A stretch of DNA of 64,000 bases from Plumapathes pennacea (lineage: Eukaryota > Cnidaria > Anthozoa > Antipatharia > Myriopathidae). How positions within the stretch are numbered: the stretch's first letter is position 1; each line of letters opens with the position of its first letter. This document shows positions 11,533 through 22,524 of the stretch, piece by piece. A program made the translations under genes and the position numbers. The DNA is taken from NCBI GenBank assembly GCA_964036295.1, contig OZ038473.1, positions 7,471,501 through 7,535,500 on the forward strand, in the 5' to 3' direction. Under the pieces are notes generated by a model. That model was not told where the DNA came from. It saw only the letters and a list, made by a program, of their open reading frames with translations, and ran no database searches.

Positions 11533-12657
11533 ATTAATTTGCATATATGTAAATAGCTTCAAAAATAACTGGCGACTTATGAACAGATTTTGACAGATTT
11601 AAATGCTGAAAGAACCTTCGACCGATAAAGACGAAAGGAGAGATGTCCTGTTGTTTGAACTTAGAATGGCGGACGTACGAACGCGGATTCTCGTAAGCTT
11701 CTGATCTGTCCAAGGCAGAATGTTTCTTCGTTGTGTTTACTGGAGATGAATTTGTGGAGTTTATTCGTCTTCATAGTGAAACGAATTCGTAGGGAAGAAA
11801 TATATTTTAATTTCTTCGTGAAACTGACTTTGTTTATCACCATGTGGCGCTGTACTTTGCACAATTATTTCCAGTCCGATTGCCAATTTTGCTCCTATTC
11901 TGCAGACTTAATAGATTTGCTTTAACGAGATCAATCTGTGATTTTAGAATATCAGTCTGAAGTTTAGAACCATTTCACTCGAGTTTTGTATAGAAAAATT
12001 CGCTTTTCGTCTTCGGATGGACGAACGCTGCGAACAAAATATTTCATTCAGTGATTTATAACTTCACATTTTATTGCCTTTTGAATTATCACATATACTC
12101 TATGACCTTTTTATTACATATTGTGGTCATTCAGTATTCTAGTAGTTAAACTACTCTAGTAATTAAACTTCGATTGGTATCTCGCTTCTGTAATTACTGC
12201 GCATTTGGTATATTTTTGCGAGTCGCGTTGTGTTATCATTCCGTAAAACTCCCAGGAATTGGAGGTAGCTGCGCGCGTAATTTCTCCAGGAGTGAATGGG
12301 TTAATAAGATTTAGTTAGAGTTGTAAACAAGAAATAAATTTTCTTGCTTCTGCGTTCTGACTTGGTTTGATCGGCGAGGGTAAGCCTCGGCAGCATTTAC
12401 CTGACCTTTGGTTATTTCGAGTTTTATATATTTCTTTGTGAAGAGTAAATTAGCTTCTTCTTTCTGTCAAGTATTTTAAGTTGGTAGTATTTGAGAGCTA
12501 CATGACTACTTATTACTACTACTGGTTAATGTTATGATTACCTCGTGATTATACGTATGATTACAGACCGACTCGGACTCCACTAGCCCAATCCTATTGC
12601 CATTATTAACAGTTGGTTGCAATGTAAAATAGTTTGGACGTTTATGCAATAAATTTA
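11533..12657. other. No gene seen
   Basis: AT-rich spacer with no repeats that I could match elsewhere and no open frame with recognisable content. Confidence 0.4.
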
Positions 12658-14146
12658 TCCCCGAACGAAGTGAGGGAAATACTCACGACACTAATGCAGT
12701 AATATTATACCGCCTACTTGGGGACTCCAAGCCTGTCGCCATCTCGAAATTTAACGTTGTCTGTCAGTCAGTCTGTCTGGCGTACGACTTTAGGCGCGGT
12801 TACCCCGCTAACCAATGACAAAGGCCGGATCGATCACGTGTGCCCTGTTGTTTTACCCGGAATAACTTAGAGAAATTAGATTTGAACGAAGCATTTAGAT
12901 TTGAACGAAGTAACAATATATTGTAGCTGCGTTCACGAAAATGGAAAACTTAACTGAAAAACTTGAAACACAACAGTCTCGCGAAGCTCGTCTTCAAATG
13001 AGAAGGGAACAGGCACGAGCAAGACGAAATCGTGAAACGAGCGAACAACAGCGCATGAATGCCGATCGAAAGCGACATGAACGGAAACGGGTAACGCAGA
13101 CAACTCCGCAAAGAGAACAGCGCTTGAAGGCAAATCGGAAACTTCAGGAGAAAAAGCGGGCCGAAGAGAAGACTCCGCAAATTAAGACAACAGCGCATGA
13201 ATGCCGACCAAAAGCGACATGAACAGAAGCGGGTAACACAGACAACTCCGCAAAGGGAACAGCGCTTGAAAGCAAATCGGGAGCTTCAGACGCCGTTTTG
13301 TGTTAAACTCAGATACTTATTTAGAAAGGACAAGCAACAAAGGTTAGTCAGTGGAAATCGAACAATCACCGTGACAAATATATATTTTGTAACTCGATCA
13401 CTTCAAGAATGTATTAAAATCTGTATGCTGATCATTTTCCCTCGAAGTATTGTTTTACTACGCTTCTGTCGCCAGTTTCGGCTACCGTATTTGCTCAAAG
13501 CAATCGGAACTTGGAGTCTTGAATGATTTAGTCAGATGTCTTATTTTTCTGTAATCTGACACGCGGTGATTGCAGCGAGAATCGTTCACAAGCCCTTAGA
13601 AGTATTACTGGGTCTGAAGCCCGTGTATAATTTGAAGTAAACTGTTCAAGTTTTGCTTTGATTCTGGGAGAAATTTTGCTGTTTTGAGTGGGTTCACATA
13701 CAAAACAATTCGAGCCTATTAAATATGCATGCCTGAGTCTGGTGCATGCGGTAGTAAAAACAAATCGCACAGGAAGCCTATTTAATTGTACTGCCTATGA
13801 ATTCAAAATTGGAAAATCAGTGTTCCTTTTTTCCCGTACTACGACGGCCGACCAACTTCAAACTTTGAGTATTAAATTTCGAGAACGTGCTTGGCAGACT
13901 GTATGAATTAATTTGACGTGCCGACCGTGGGAAATACGTACTTTGTCACGCAATCGATTCTTTTTTCAACGCAAAAGTATAACACGCACCATTCTTTTCT
14001 CCTTCCTTTGCGTGTAGCACTTGAGTTCGAAGAAAAGATTGAGTCAACATTTCGGTAAAACAAAGGCTACTCTTATTGGGAGTTACCAAAGTAAAAGTCC
14101 CATCAATGGCAGAGTGAGGGGGTATATGCGATTATCGTATTTCTAG
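12658..14146 (+). mobile_element. Non-autonomous Helitron copy A, terminally complete
   Basis: It begins TCCCCGAACGAAG after an A and ends CTAG before a T, matching the 5'-TC...CTRR-3' ends and A/T insertion site of Helitrons. A short hairpin (ATGCGAT-T-ATCGTAT) lies three bases before CTAG. The whole 1489-bp unit recurs inverted at 55419-56903 with only scattered differences. No Rep or helicase domain is present; only the basic N-terminal frame remains. A mobilisation partner would be needed. Confidence 0.75.
12941..13526 (+). pseudogene. Helitron protein N-terminal basic repeat, frameshifted
   Basis: Starts [19 protein letters not shown] and continues as an Arg/Lys/Gln/Glu-rich helical repeat built on units like [16 protein letters not shown]. 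Such stretches begin the long replicase-helicase proteins of cnidarian Helitron-like elements (inference from family memory). The unit [19 protein letters not shown] occurs twice (about 13056 and 13197), so a tandem duplication has thrown the frame off at about 13190. After 13300 the frame runs into non-coding element sequence. Confidence 0.6.
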
Positions 14147-16270
14147 TATCCTTATTTGAGTAGTAAAGTGAAAAAGCATTGCCGTTTCACTCAATGCGTT
14201 TGGGTCAAAAAGCACTTAATGAGACCGGGAATAAGATAGCCAAGTCAAACTTACTTTCTTCACCATGGTCTTCAGATACAATTACAGCATTTTTCATTTC
14301 TTTTCGAAAGTGCATTACAGGAAGAAAAACGTCTTGTCTTTTTGCGTAGTTACTGGATGTGTTTTACAGCATACGCAGTTTCACAGCTACACAATAAATA
14401 TGTTTTTATGCAAGTTTTCTCTTTGACCGATATCAATTTAAATTGATTCATTTATGTCCTCTTTTTTCCAGGGCGGACATGTTGACATATTTGTTTGTAA
14501 CCTTGTCTCTTGCTTTTTCTAAAGGTACGTGTATTTAGTTACTTTAAATAAAATTACACTTAATGACGTCACAAAAGTAGTGTGATAGGTGCGACTCCAA
14601 AGAATTATACTTTATTACCGGTCCATGATGGAAATGGAGCATTCTGATTGGTTCGTTAGCTGTCCGTATTTTCTTGTATGGACCAGGCAGACGGACCGAG
14701 CAGTTGGACCGGGCAGATGGAACGCTAAGTCACAGTTTAATTTGTTTGTCAAAAGTTTCACACACGAGGTTGTGCAGTTCATTTATTTCGGTAAAAGGCG
14801 TCGGATAAGTATGTGCTGAACCAAAGCGGTGCAACGATAATTGTAAAGAGACAAATCCATTTCACGGGGTAAAACTTTCATTTTACAAGTCAAGAAAACA
14901 GTTGGAGAAGAAGATTCGACCTGTATTGCCGGTGTTTGTGGCATCCTGAACGGCAGATTAGCTCGTTGTCTAAAAACTCGGATGGTTTAACGTGGAAGGA
15001 AAGCAAAGTGATCGGCCAGCAAATGTGAACAGTCACCGTGAACGAATCTGAGAAGAAGCAATGTTTGTCGGACACTGTTTTGTGATCGTGGCGCCGCCAG
15101 TAGCTGTGCTGTAAACACTGCAAGTATGGATTTCACAATGAATGAAAGCCGTTTCATTTCAAAATCATGGCAGATTTTACGGAACTGATGTTTATCTTTA
15201 CTGTGATGGACGAATAGACTGGTTTTGATTTTTACGGGAGGCCATTGAGAATTTTCTTCAGCTTTGAGTGTTTTCCTTCAATGCCTGTCTGATGATAAAT
15301 GCATTCGAAAATAAAATTGCGTTTACTGTTTTGTGCTGCAAAGCGCCTGTCTATTTTCAAATAAGGAAAACTTGAAAAGTCGAAAGAAAGCTAAAACTTT
15401 CACGTTTGTCATCGTGACGAGTTTATTGATTGACTGTGTCGCTGTAGATACGGCTTGCACTTAGAAAATCGTATTCAACTCGAATAATACTTCGTTTGAA
15501 AATTTTATTAGCCAATCACTGTCGCGAATGGCTTTTTTCACGTGTGGAAAAGTCGTTTCGTCCAATCGGAAGACAACCGTGAAGCGAATCGTGCGATACT
15601 TTCTATCGCCGCTTCAAAATAACTGAAAGATTGCCGCCGGAGGTTTGAGAAAAATAATTTACTGTTTAGCTACTCAAGAAAACAAGATTACGAGAGCAAA
15701 GACTAACTCGAGACGTCAAGCTACAATATTTCTCACAGCAAAGGAATAATCGAGGAAACCCGAGGGCCTTACACCACAACAAACTCAACGGACAGTCTCC
15801 GCGATTCAACGTGAGTTTCGGAAGAAACAATCCCAGGCCGTCATGTCTTCATGGACTAACTTTGAGCTAACTGCTGGGTATTTCAATGCACTCGATAAGA
15901 GCAATGCACTCGAACGAAACAAGGAACGGCTCGCGGCTCAAAGCAAACATTTAAGTGAAGCTGCATGAGATCGAGAGGAGATTTTGTCAGTTTGTAAAGA
16001 TTGGCTTAGCACGAGAAACTGAAGGTGGTTTGACCTCATCCTTTACTGAAGATAATAAATGTTCTTAATTTGTAAAAAATTCTTTACGACTGCTCAATTC
16101 ATTTATAGTAATTATCAACTAGTCACGTTTCCAAAGGTGGGAGTTTACTTGGCAACGGATGTTCGTGTTTTCGCGCTCGCGGCTCGCCCGTTCGTTTCGT
16201 GAAAACAAACAAACTCGTGCGAAAATACCGTACGTGCGCACTTTCCATGTAGTAATCTATATATATTTAA
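14147..16270. repeat. Dispersed repeat material, no gene
   Basis: About 14960-15220 is a diverged inverted copy of about 43175-43440 (shared words AAGCAAAGTGATC, GTAAACACTGCAAGTAT, CGTTTCATTTCAAA). A related piece is at 35800-35895 (AAACACTGCAAAATG). The rest has no recognisable content. Open frames are short. Confidence 0.5.
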
Positions 16271-16454
16271 GAAATATATAACGCGTCACCGTGTAATATA
16301 GCCTCATCTAAACACGCGGAAAGTTGGGAGAACACGAGAGTAGCGTAAGGAAACCTCGAGGCCACCGAGTGGTTTCCGGCGCTACTCGAGTGTTCTCCCA
16401 ACTTCCCAAGTGTTTATATGAGGCTATATTACACGGGAACACGTTATATATTTC
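16271..16454. repeat. Foldback palindrome FB2
   Basis: Arms of about 90 bp starting GAAATATATAACG and ending CGTTATATATTTC, with the inner pair TTGGGAGAACAC / GTGTTCTCCCAA. The tip contains CTCGAGGCCACCGAGTGG. The arms resemble FB5 (51571-51763), which has the same AACACG...TTTATAT organisation. Confidence 0.85.
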
Positions 16455-16568
16455 TTTTATAAAATGATTAGTCAAGTAAACCACATCGCGTATCGCGTCA
16501 GCGTGTAATATACTCTCATCTAACACGGAGTTATTTAACCAATCAGGGCGCGCGTAGTATCACAGTTA

Positions 16569-17625
16569 TCCCCGAGCAAAGCGAAGCGAAGTGAGTGTAA
16601 TAATTATGGCGCCTAATGCAGCAAAATCGCTTTGTGTGGAGACTCCAAGCGAGTCCCCATCTCGAAATTTATTGTTCGTCACTCTGTCAGTCTGTCAGTC
16701 TGTCATAGGGCGACCTTTTAGGCCAGGCGCCTAAGCCAATGACGTAATAATAATTATCTATCAGCCCGGTTCAAACGTCGAGCTTTACATGTGTGTTGTT
16801 AGTTTTACTGACAATTGTACGTAACTGCGTTCACGAAAATGAATTTGAAAACTGAAAAACTTGAAACAGAAAGGTCTCGCGAAGCTCGTCTTCAAAAGAG
16901 AAGGGAACAGGCACGGACAAGGCGGAACCGTGAAACAATCGAACAGCGCCAAATACGTCTAGAAAAAAGACGACAGCATGATAAAGAGAAGCGTGCCGAA
17001 GGAACGACTCCGCAAAGAAAACAGCGCTTGAAAGCGAATCGGGAACTTTAGAAACAAAAGCGGGCCAAGCAGACGACTTCGCAAAGAGAATCCAATCGCC
17101 AGCGAGTAGCTTTCCGACGTGGCAATGAATCGTCTGAACAGAGTACCCGCAGGCTTCTGGCTCAAACTGAAGCCAACACTCTACGCCGACAACAGCGTGC
17201 TGCAGTTGTCGAAGAACGTAAACTGAAAAACTTGAAACAGAACGGTCTCGCGAAACTCGTCTTCAAAAGAGAAGGGAACAGGCACGGGCAAGGCAAAAAC
17301 GTGAAACAATCGAACAGCGCCAAATACGTCTAGAGAAAAGACGACAAACATGTTTTCGGAAGCGTGCCGAAGAAACGGCTCCTCAAAGGGAATAGCGCTT
17401 GAAAGCAAACTGGGAGCTTCAGACGCCGTTTTGTGTTAAACTCAGATACTTATTCAGAAAGGACAAGCAACAAAGGTCGGTCAGTGAAAATCGAACAATC
17501 ACCGTGACAAATATATTCTGTCCCGTATCTAACTCGATCACTTTAAGAATGTATTTTAAAAATCTGTATGCTGATAAAAAATGCTGTAATCTGACGCGCG
17601 GTGATTGCAGCGAGAATCGTTCACA
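16569..17625 (+). mobile_element. Helitron copy B, 3' end lost
   Basis: Starts TCCCCGAGCAAAGCG after an A at 16568 and shares the leader with copy A (GACTCCAAGC, CATCTCGAAATTTA, the GTCAGTCTGTC run), but is more diverged. Homology to copy A ends near 17625 in GATTGCAGCGAGAATCGTTCACAAGCCC. The CTAG end is absent; a TA-flanked mini-element follows. Confidence 0.6.
16839..17420 (+). pseudogene. Helitron basic N-terminal frame, copy B
   Basis: Opens MNLKTEKLETERSREARLQK and repeats the Arg-rich helix motif (RREQARTRRNRETIEQR, QRKQRLKANREL) up to a stop at 17051. Beyond it, further repeats occur in shifted frames, including a second copy of the first 130 bp near 17220-17330, so an internal duplication has taken place. 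No catalytic domain. Confidence 0.55.
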
Positions 17626-17645
17626 AGCCCTGTGAAGTATGACTA

Positions 17646-17735
17646 CAATCCTGGCCGCTTTCGTTGTTCAACAAGGAGTGGTGGTGAAAACATAGCATTT
17701 TTTCAGAGTGTCCCACATACTTTTGGCCAGGATTG
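17646..17735. mobile_element. 90-bp TA-flanked MITE (Tc1/mariner-like)
   Basis: Inverted ends CAATCCTGGCC and GGCCAGGATTG are flanked by TA on both sides (17644-17645 and 17736-17737), the target duplication of the Tc1/mariner superfamily. It has no coding capacity. Confidence 0.75.
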
Positions 17736-17749
17736 TAAATAAATCCCAA

Positions 17750-18360
17750 TTGTTCTGAGCTGAATGAAATGGCCGATAGCGTGTGTCAAACAACGACACT
17801 TCCAACGAGCTCGCCCTCGAGCAGTTGCTCGCTCACTAAAGCTTTTAAAAAAACTGCAGTCTTATCTTTTTCCAGAAGAAACTGCTTTGTCACTCAGAGT
17901 ATATTTTATTCTTTTGAATAAGTTTCTTACACACACAATAATGTAGAAGGCAAAATGACACTAAAGGAAAATCATTTCATCACACACCGCGACCGACACA
18001 TCGTTAAAAGTTATATTATTCAAAACTCACCGATTAATTTTCCTGCCTCCTCGTGGAGCGTTTAGGTTTTCTCCCAGCAAACTAAGCATCTTCAAATCAC
18101 CACGGCGTCTTTGTCCCAGACAGTGATTTTGAAATATAGAAAGTTATGGTGCATCGTGAAAAATATATTTACAGGCTTCACAGTGCGCCATGACGAGCAA
18201 ATATGTCTGCAAAACTTGATTTAGCACTTGTTGTCAATGACGGCTGAGGTCGCAAGCAAATGTTTCCTCGAATGTTTTGATTCCTTCTTCGTAACGGTAA
18301 TTTTCCCAGATTGTAAGCTTTTCACGATCATCACAACTTAACAGTGAGTATCCGGAACGT
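17750..18360. repeat. Dispersed repeat, inverted partner of 36680-37325
   Basis: Shares long stretches in inverted orientation with 36680-37325 (for example the segments around GACTGCAGTCTTAT, TTGAATAAGTTTCTTACAC, CACCACGGCGT, GCCATGACGAGCAAA). Non-coding. The two copies stand on either side of the 16-kb virus-like element. Confidence 0.75.
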
Positions 18361-18511
18361 TTAAACCTCCCATTGAACTTCTGGGCCTTCTATGGCAAAC
18401 GTTTAGCATCTACTCCAATAATCATTCGCGATCCACATGTGCAAACTGAATCTGAGCGGGCCGTACATGAAAATATTGCCCGAAGAATAAATATATATAT
18501 TTATTTTTCAT

Positions 18512-18621
18512 AGCCACCAACCCATGTTGTGCTAGCACACCTCGTTAAAAAATGAAGTATGACGTAACCACAAAAATGGGAAACCCCCGTCATAATGAAA
18601 AATTGATTTAGAATAATATTG
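18512..18621 (+). repeat. Left terminal inverted repeat of the Polinton-like element
   Basis: Matches the complement of 34792-34899 over its whole length (TTGTGCTAGCACACCTCGTT, GACGTAACCACAAAA, GGGAAACCCCCGTCATAATG) with about eight differences. A few outer bases (TTCAT) also match. Confidence 0.9.
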
Positions 18622-18638
18622 GAATAAGATATGGATAA

Positions 18639-19021
18639 GGTAAAGAGCTTAAAATAAGAGGCAGATGGAAGATGAATAGAGAAACTCTTGAAGAAGCGAT
18701 AAGGAAAGCCGAAGGTGTTGCACGAGAGGAGCTAAATTTTTCACCAAAAAGTGTTAAATATGACTGTGATCATGGTGTTAGTAAGAATTCATGCAAAATT
18801 TGTAAGCCTTCAATTGTTTGTGAACACAACAGGAAATGATATCTTGTAAGAATTGTAGATTCATTAATTTTTATGATGACTTTGTTAAGGCTATGAATAA
18901 CATAAGAAAGAAGAGAGGCGAGGAGGAAATTGACGTGAATGATCCGTTGATGAGAGAAGAATTTCATGAAGTAGGAAATAATTTGAAAACTAGAGGTTAT
19001 GGGTTCAAGAAGAGAAAATGA
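18639..19021 (+). pseudogene. Zinc-motif protein with SAP-like N-terminus, frameshifted (Polinton left gene)
   Basis: The frame from 18639 reads GKELKIRGRWKMNRETLEEAIRKA, close to the N-terminus of the polymerase gene at the other end of the element (ELDIRGRWKMKKAELEEAILKA). This is a short helix-loop-helix segment that looks SAP-like. It then gives CDHGVSKNSCKIC and CEHNRK, a C-x-H/C-x2-C zinc-binding arrangement. A one-base loss near 18835 shifts to the second open part (18836-19021, ISCKNCRFINFYDDF...), which continues the cysteine pattern. A stop at 18636 removes the original start; an internal ATG is at 18672. Similar C-x-H repeat proteins occur in large DNA viruses and Polintons (inference). 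Function unknown, probably nucleic-acid binding. Confidence 0.6.
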
Positions 19022-19310
19022 ATGAATAACGAATGACTTTATGAATTTTAATTGTTTTCGCACGAGGTTGTCACATGCTGAAAGAGAGTGTTCACGTGAA
19101 TATTTTTAGCGTAACAATAAACCGCATTCCTAAGTTCCCTAACAACTTTAGTCAGTTGATGTAAACATGAAAATTTATTTCCAAATTGGCTGGTTGTTAG
19201 GAAGCTTTGGAATGCAAAAAGCGGAAAAATCCCCAAAGGAAAAACTTTTGAAATGAAAATTGATCTGAATAAAAATAGTTTAAAGATAAGAAATGTACAA
19301 ATTGTAAAGA
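19022..19310. other. Intergenic spacer, no gene
   Basis: AT-rich stretch between two plus-strand genes of the element. No open frame with recognisable content and no repeats. Confidence 0.4.
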
Positions 19311-19949
19311 ATGAAAATCGAAGATCTAAAAACTGAAAATTTAAGATTTACAGACTTTGAGACGAAGAAAAACCAAAAAGTTTACAAAGAAGATTCTAAT
19401 GAAAAGAGTAAACCAATAATTTTAGAGAAGAAAGATGTGACAACTTTTGGTTTGAAAAAAATTCTTAAAGGAGATGGACCAATAAGTCAATTTTATTTTT
19501 CAATAATTTTTGGGTCTGTTGTTAGAGATGAATCTTGGATTGAAAAATTTAATGACATCGTGAACTTCATAAGAATGTACGTCAACAAACCTGAGATTAA
19601 GAAACAAATTGGAAAGAAGCCAGGCGGAACGAGTTTTAAGAATTTTGATCCTTTGAAAGTGGAACCAGGAGAAGATCGAATAATGTTTGTTAGAGTAGGT
19701 CATTGTAATGGAAAAGTTTTTAGTAAGTTTTATGGTCATGATGGAAAACGATTAACTCCTGATTTTATGCTTGATGAGTATTTTGACATCGACGTAAAAA
19801 TAAAGATTGATTCCGTCTTTATTAATTCAACGAACGCGTATTTACAAGTAAGTTTGACGGAGGTGATTGTTTGTTCAATATCAAGAATTGAAGATGGTGA
19901 GGTAGAAATCTTTGTTGATGAAGTTGAAAGCGAAACCGAAGGCGAGTGA
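19311..19949 (+). CDS. Conserved Polinton-family protein of unknown function, 212 aa
   Basis: Intact frame beginning MKIEDLKTENLRFTDFETKK. It is highly charged, without membrane segments or cysteine motifs. The centre (residues 75-170) alternates strand-like stretches: FSIIFGSVVRDESWIEKFND, PGEDRIMFVRVG, GKVFSKFYGHDGKRLTPDF, SLTEVIVCSI. The C-terminus is acidic. A broken relative lies at 58058-58476, with 70-80 per cent of the bases matching, so the gene is a fixed part of this element family. Compact, beta-rich and acidic-tailed, it could be a single-stranded DNA-binding protein or a minor capsid part, but nothing here proves either. It is the only clearly intact plus-strand gene of the element. 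Confidence 0.7.
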   Translation: MKIEDLKTENLRFTDFETKKNQKVYKEDSNEKSKPIILEKKDVTTFGLKKILKGDGPISQFYFSIIFGSVVRDESWIEKFNDIVNFIRMYVNKPEIKKQIGKKPGGTSFKNFDPLKVEPGEDRIMFVRVGHCNGKVFSKFYGHDGKRLTPDFMLDEYFDIDVKIKIDSVFINSTNAYLQVSLTEVIVCSISRIEDGEVEIFVDEVESETEGE

Positions 19950-19997
19950 AAAGGTTTTTGGAAAAAAATCTAACTAACAATTAATTTTGTTAATTAA

Positions 19998-20175
19998 GTA
20001 GTAGTGCGGCTCATGGCATGAGCCCACTTTACATAATTTAGTAGTGTATTTATTTTTAGCAGTGGCCCATGGCATGAGCCACTTTACATAATTTCGTAGT
20101 GTGTTTTATTTTTAGCAGTGACTCATGACATGAGCCGATTTGCATAATTTTGTAGTGTATTTATTTTTAGCATAT
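19998..20175. repeat. Three 60-bp repeats each centred on a GCTCATGGCATGAGC stem-loop
   Basis: Units at about 19998, 20058 and 20117 share GTAGTGTATTTATTTTTAGCAGTG, a perfect or near-perfect 15-17 bp palindrome and CTTTACATAATTT. They lie directly downstream of the 212-aa gene. They could be 3'-end processing or termination structures, or an origin-like array. Confidence 0.75.
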
Positions 20176-20204
20176 TTCTATTTTAGAAATAGAAACAAGA
20201 CTGA

Positions 20205-20760
20205 AATTGCCAGTGAGCTCGTGGCGTGAGTTGGGATTAAAAGTAGGGACAAGAGCGAGACTCCCAGGAGGGGGGGGGGGGTGGGAGGGGGGTGCTCATC
20301 ATAATTTTGGGTGGGTTTGCTGCCCAGTCCTGAAAACGCTTAGCCTATTTCAGACCAAGATATCTGATTTTCTATAACCTAACTTTAAAAATGTATACGG
20401 CACATACCTAATGTGGCTGATATAGCGGAGTACCCCATCGGGTTTCAGTCTCACCAGAAAAATATTATACAGCATAGAGAACTTGGTTTTTGAGACCTTG
20501 CTCAAAGGAAACCTGATAAAATTATAAATTTTCATAGAACACTCATACATTTGCTTCAAGTTTAAGAGACTCATTTTAAGAGATGCATTTTGAGCTTAGG
20601 GGTGATAGGTCAGCCAGCAAGAGAAGAGTGACTTGCGACACTTACTGTATTTATGCACAGCTGATTTTGACAGTTTGACTTCGAGCACTTATTTCTAATC
20701 AGAGGCCACGATTAATCCAGCCTTTGCTCCAATAATAATCTGTTTTCTCTTTACTGAATG
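20205..20760 (-). repeat. Dispersed 3' repeat of the nested element
   Basis: Its complement matches 46270-46730 (AAACCCGATGGGGTACTCCG, GTCTCGCTCTTGTCCCTACTTTTAAT) and, less closely, 50353-50735 (GCGAAGGCTGGATTAA, GTCAAACTGTCAAAAT, GAGCTCACTGGC). A poly-G tract at 20269-20296 corresponds to a poly-C tract at 46600-46618. Confidence 0.8.
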
Positions 20761-20946
20761 AGTTTCTTTTATTAGGCTTTCGAGTATTCGTGCTTTGTAA
20801 CAAAAATAAAATTGAAGGTGAGGAATGTAAGAAGTGAACTCTGCCTCATGCAAGAGTTTCTGCATGGAAATGATAGAACCATAGAGGTGTGCAAGCACAG
20901 TACAGTCTGTATTTATTCATCAGACACTGTATCAAGAAACAATAAA

Positions 20947-22521
20947 TTATACACATGTTATTTTGTCAGCTGGCAACAGAAAGCCAGTATTATTCCTATT
21001 GTTTTGTGTAATAAGTTCATGAAGATTCTGCTTGCTTAAACTTTTGTCCTTAGACAGAACTCCTTGTCTTTTAGCAGTAAAGACAACATTAACATCAGTG
21101 CCTGCACATATCTCTAGTTTATTTGGTAAATCACTTATCACAAGGTGTTTGTCAACATTCATTTTCCTGTAAAATGTGTTACCTTTTTCAATTACAGCAC
21201 TTAATGTATCAGAATTCCAATAGCTGCAAGATTTAATTACAGAGAAACAAATGCTATAGAAAGAAATTGCACAGCACTGCTTACATTTGCAAATAATTGC
21301 TTTACTTCTTTGCTGAACAGTTGTAGGTTCTTCACATCTGTGCCTGTTGTGTCTGTCTTCTGTTAGACAAATGTTTACTCCTTTAATTTCAAATGTAATG
21401 GCAGGCAAGTGTACATATAAAGTCTGGAAATATTCCAATAAATTGCCAACTGAACGAAGTTCAATTAATACACATTTTCCTTCAGGATGTTCCATGCCAA
21501 AACTATCTCTACTATGAGAATCAAATACTTTGAACCTGCCACCTGACAAACAAAATACAGCTACAGTACTACAGCCTATTGTCAGAATAAAGCAGCTGAA
21601 ATCCTGTCTGAGCAATAAATTAAAAGCCCCAGTCAGTGTTGTACAGTAAGCAAAGCCTTCGATGGGAAAGCAAGTTCCAAACAAATTACCCACGTAACTT
21701 TCACTGTATTGCAGCTCATACTGAGTTTCATATATTGTGACCATTCCAGGTAGATCTGTCAGCAGCAAAAAGTAGTCCTTAGATAATTGCGAAAGAGTGG
21801 AATGCACATTGTTCCCAGCATTCATAATTTCGCTCAAATCCTCTGATAAAGAAATAAAATTCGTGTGGTTAAATATGACAGCTGCTAGGAACATAGCTAC
21901 ACATTGTCGTCCAGCATTATCTCCAAATATTGCAGCATTACCTTGACTGTACGGTGCAATGATCGTTTTGTTTGGATCGACAACTGAAGGACCGGGATTT
22001 TTTTCTATATCCCTTGACAGAGAAAACGCGTAGTAATTGATTTTGTGATTTCTATCTCTGAACACAGCTGGTCTCGAAATGCTTGTCCTTGAAGTCATTC
22101 TAAAATACAAACGTACCTTAACACCTCGTTTACTTTTGACAAACTTCTTTTTGAACTTATAGCTTTCTCGCAGCGATGGTTTATTGATCCTAATTTTCTC
22201 TTTGCATTTCTGTGGCTTTCTATTGTTTCCATGTTGTTTACGCGCACGTTCACGGAATGCATTAGCATTGTGAAGTACGTAAGCTCTGGTATAATCATGA
22301 ACTTTTGACGACTCTGGGACATTCTTTGAAATGTATTCTCGTAATAGTCGCCTGCTTTTCCTGTCCTTGTTCAGAACGCGCGAAAGTTCATTCAAAGGCA
22401 CTCGGCTTGGCTCACGACTTCGTCTTGGACGAGTTCGATTTTCTTTCACATAAACATTACTGGGAATACAATAGAACTGCTCAAAGCGAGATCTACCAAC
22501 GACCACTTCTTCTTCAATCAT
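20947..22521 (-). CDS. Basic protein with 2A skipping motif and herpesvirus-USP-like cysteine protease
   Basis: 524 residues. Residues 1-165 are strongly basic (RTRPRRSREPSR, KKKFVKSKRGVKVR). Residues 171-178 read DIEKNPGP, the 2A consensus D-x-E-x-N-P-G-P, where ribosomes skip between G177 and P178 (DNA 21988-22011). The second product starts at P178 and holds QGN (Gln193), GRQC (Cys207) and FDSH (Asp334, His336). Gln, Cys and Asp-x-His in this order and spacing match the catalytic set of the herpesvirus large-tegument deubiquitinase (peptidase family C76), so I infer a ubiquitin-type cysteine protease. The region after 380 has a Cys-rich patch (CKCKQCC). The protein stops early in NNTGFLLPADKITCV and probably lacks the rest of a longer polyprotein. 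The start codon follows the previous gene by three bases. Confidence 0.72.
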   Translation of the reverse strand: MIEEEVVVGRSRFEQFYCIPSNVYVKENRTRPRRSREPSRVPLNELSRVLNKDRKSRRLLREYISKNVPESSKVHDYTRAYVLHNANAFRERARKQHGNNRKPQKCKEKIRINKPSLRESYKFKKKFVKSKRGVKVRLYFRMTSRTSISRPAVFRDRNHKINYYAFSLSRDIEKNPGPSVVDPNKTIIAPYSQGNAAIFGDNAGRQCVAMFLAAVIFNHTNFISLSEDLSEIMNAGNNVHSTLSQLSKDYFLLLTDLPGMVTIYETQYELQYSESYVGNLFGTCFPIEGFAYCTTLTGAFNLLLRQDFSCFILTIGCSTVAVFCLSGGRFKVFDSHSRDSFGMEHPEGKCVLIELRSVGNLLEYFQTLYVHLPAITFEIKGVNICLTEDRHNRHRCEEPTTVQQRSKAIICKCKQCCAISFYSICFSVIKSCSYWNSDTLSAVIEKGNTFYRKMNVDKHLVISDLPNKLEICAGTDVNVVFTAKRQGVLSKDKSLSKQNLHELITQNNRNNTGFLLPADKITCV

Positions 22522-22524
22522 GTT

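Noticed and set aside
18506..18511. 6-bp target duplication of the Polinton-like element
   Set aside because: The bases outside the two AG...CT ends are inverted copies of each other (TTCAT / ATGAAG), so they belong to the terminal repeat, not to a direct duplication.
19998..20175. CRISPR-like array of palindromic repeats
   Set aside because: Only three units, spacers as conserved as the palindromes, and a eukaryotic element context.
21988..22011. Picornavirus-type virus insertion because of the 2A motif
   Set aside because: No RNA-virus domains are present; 2A motifs are also known from animal retrotransposons and other cellular genes, and the repeat context is that of a DNA element.
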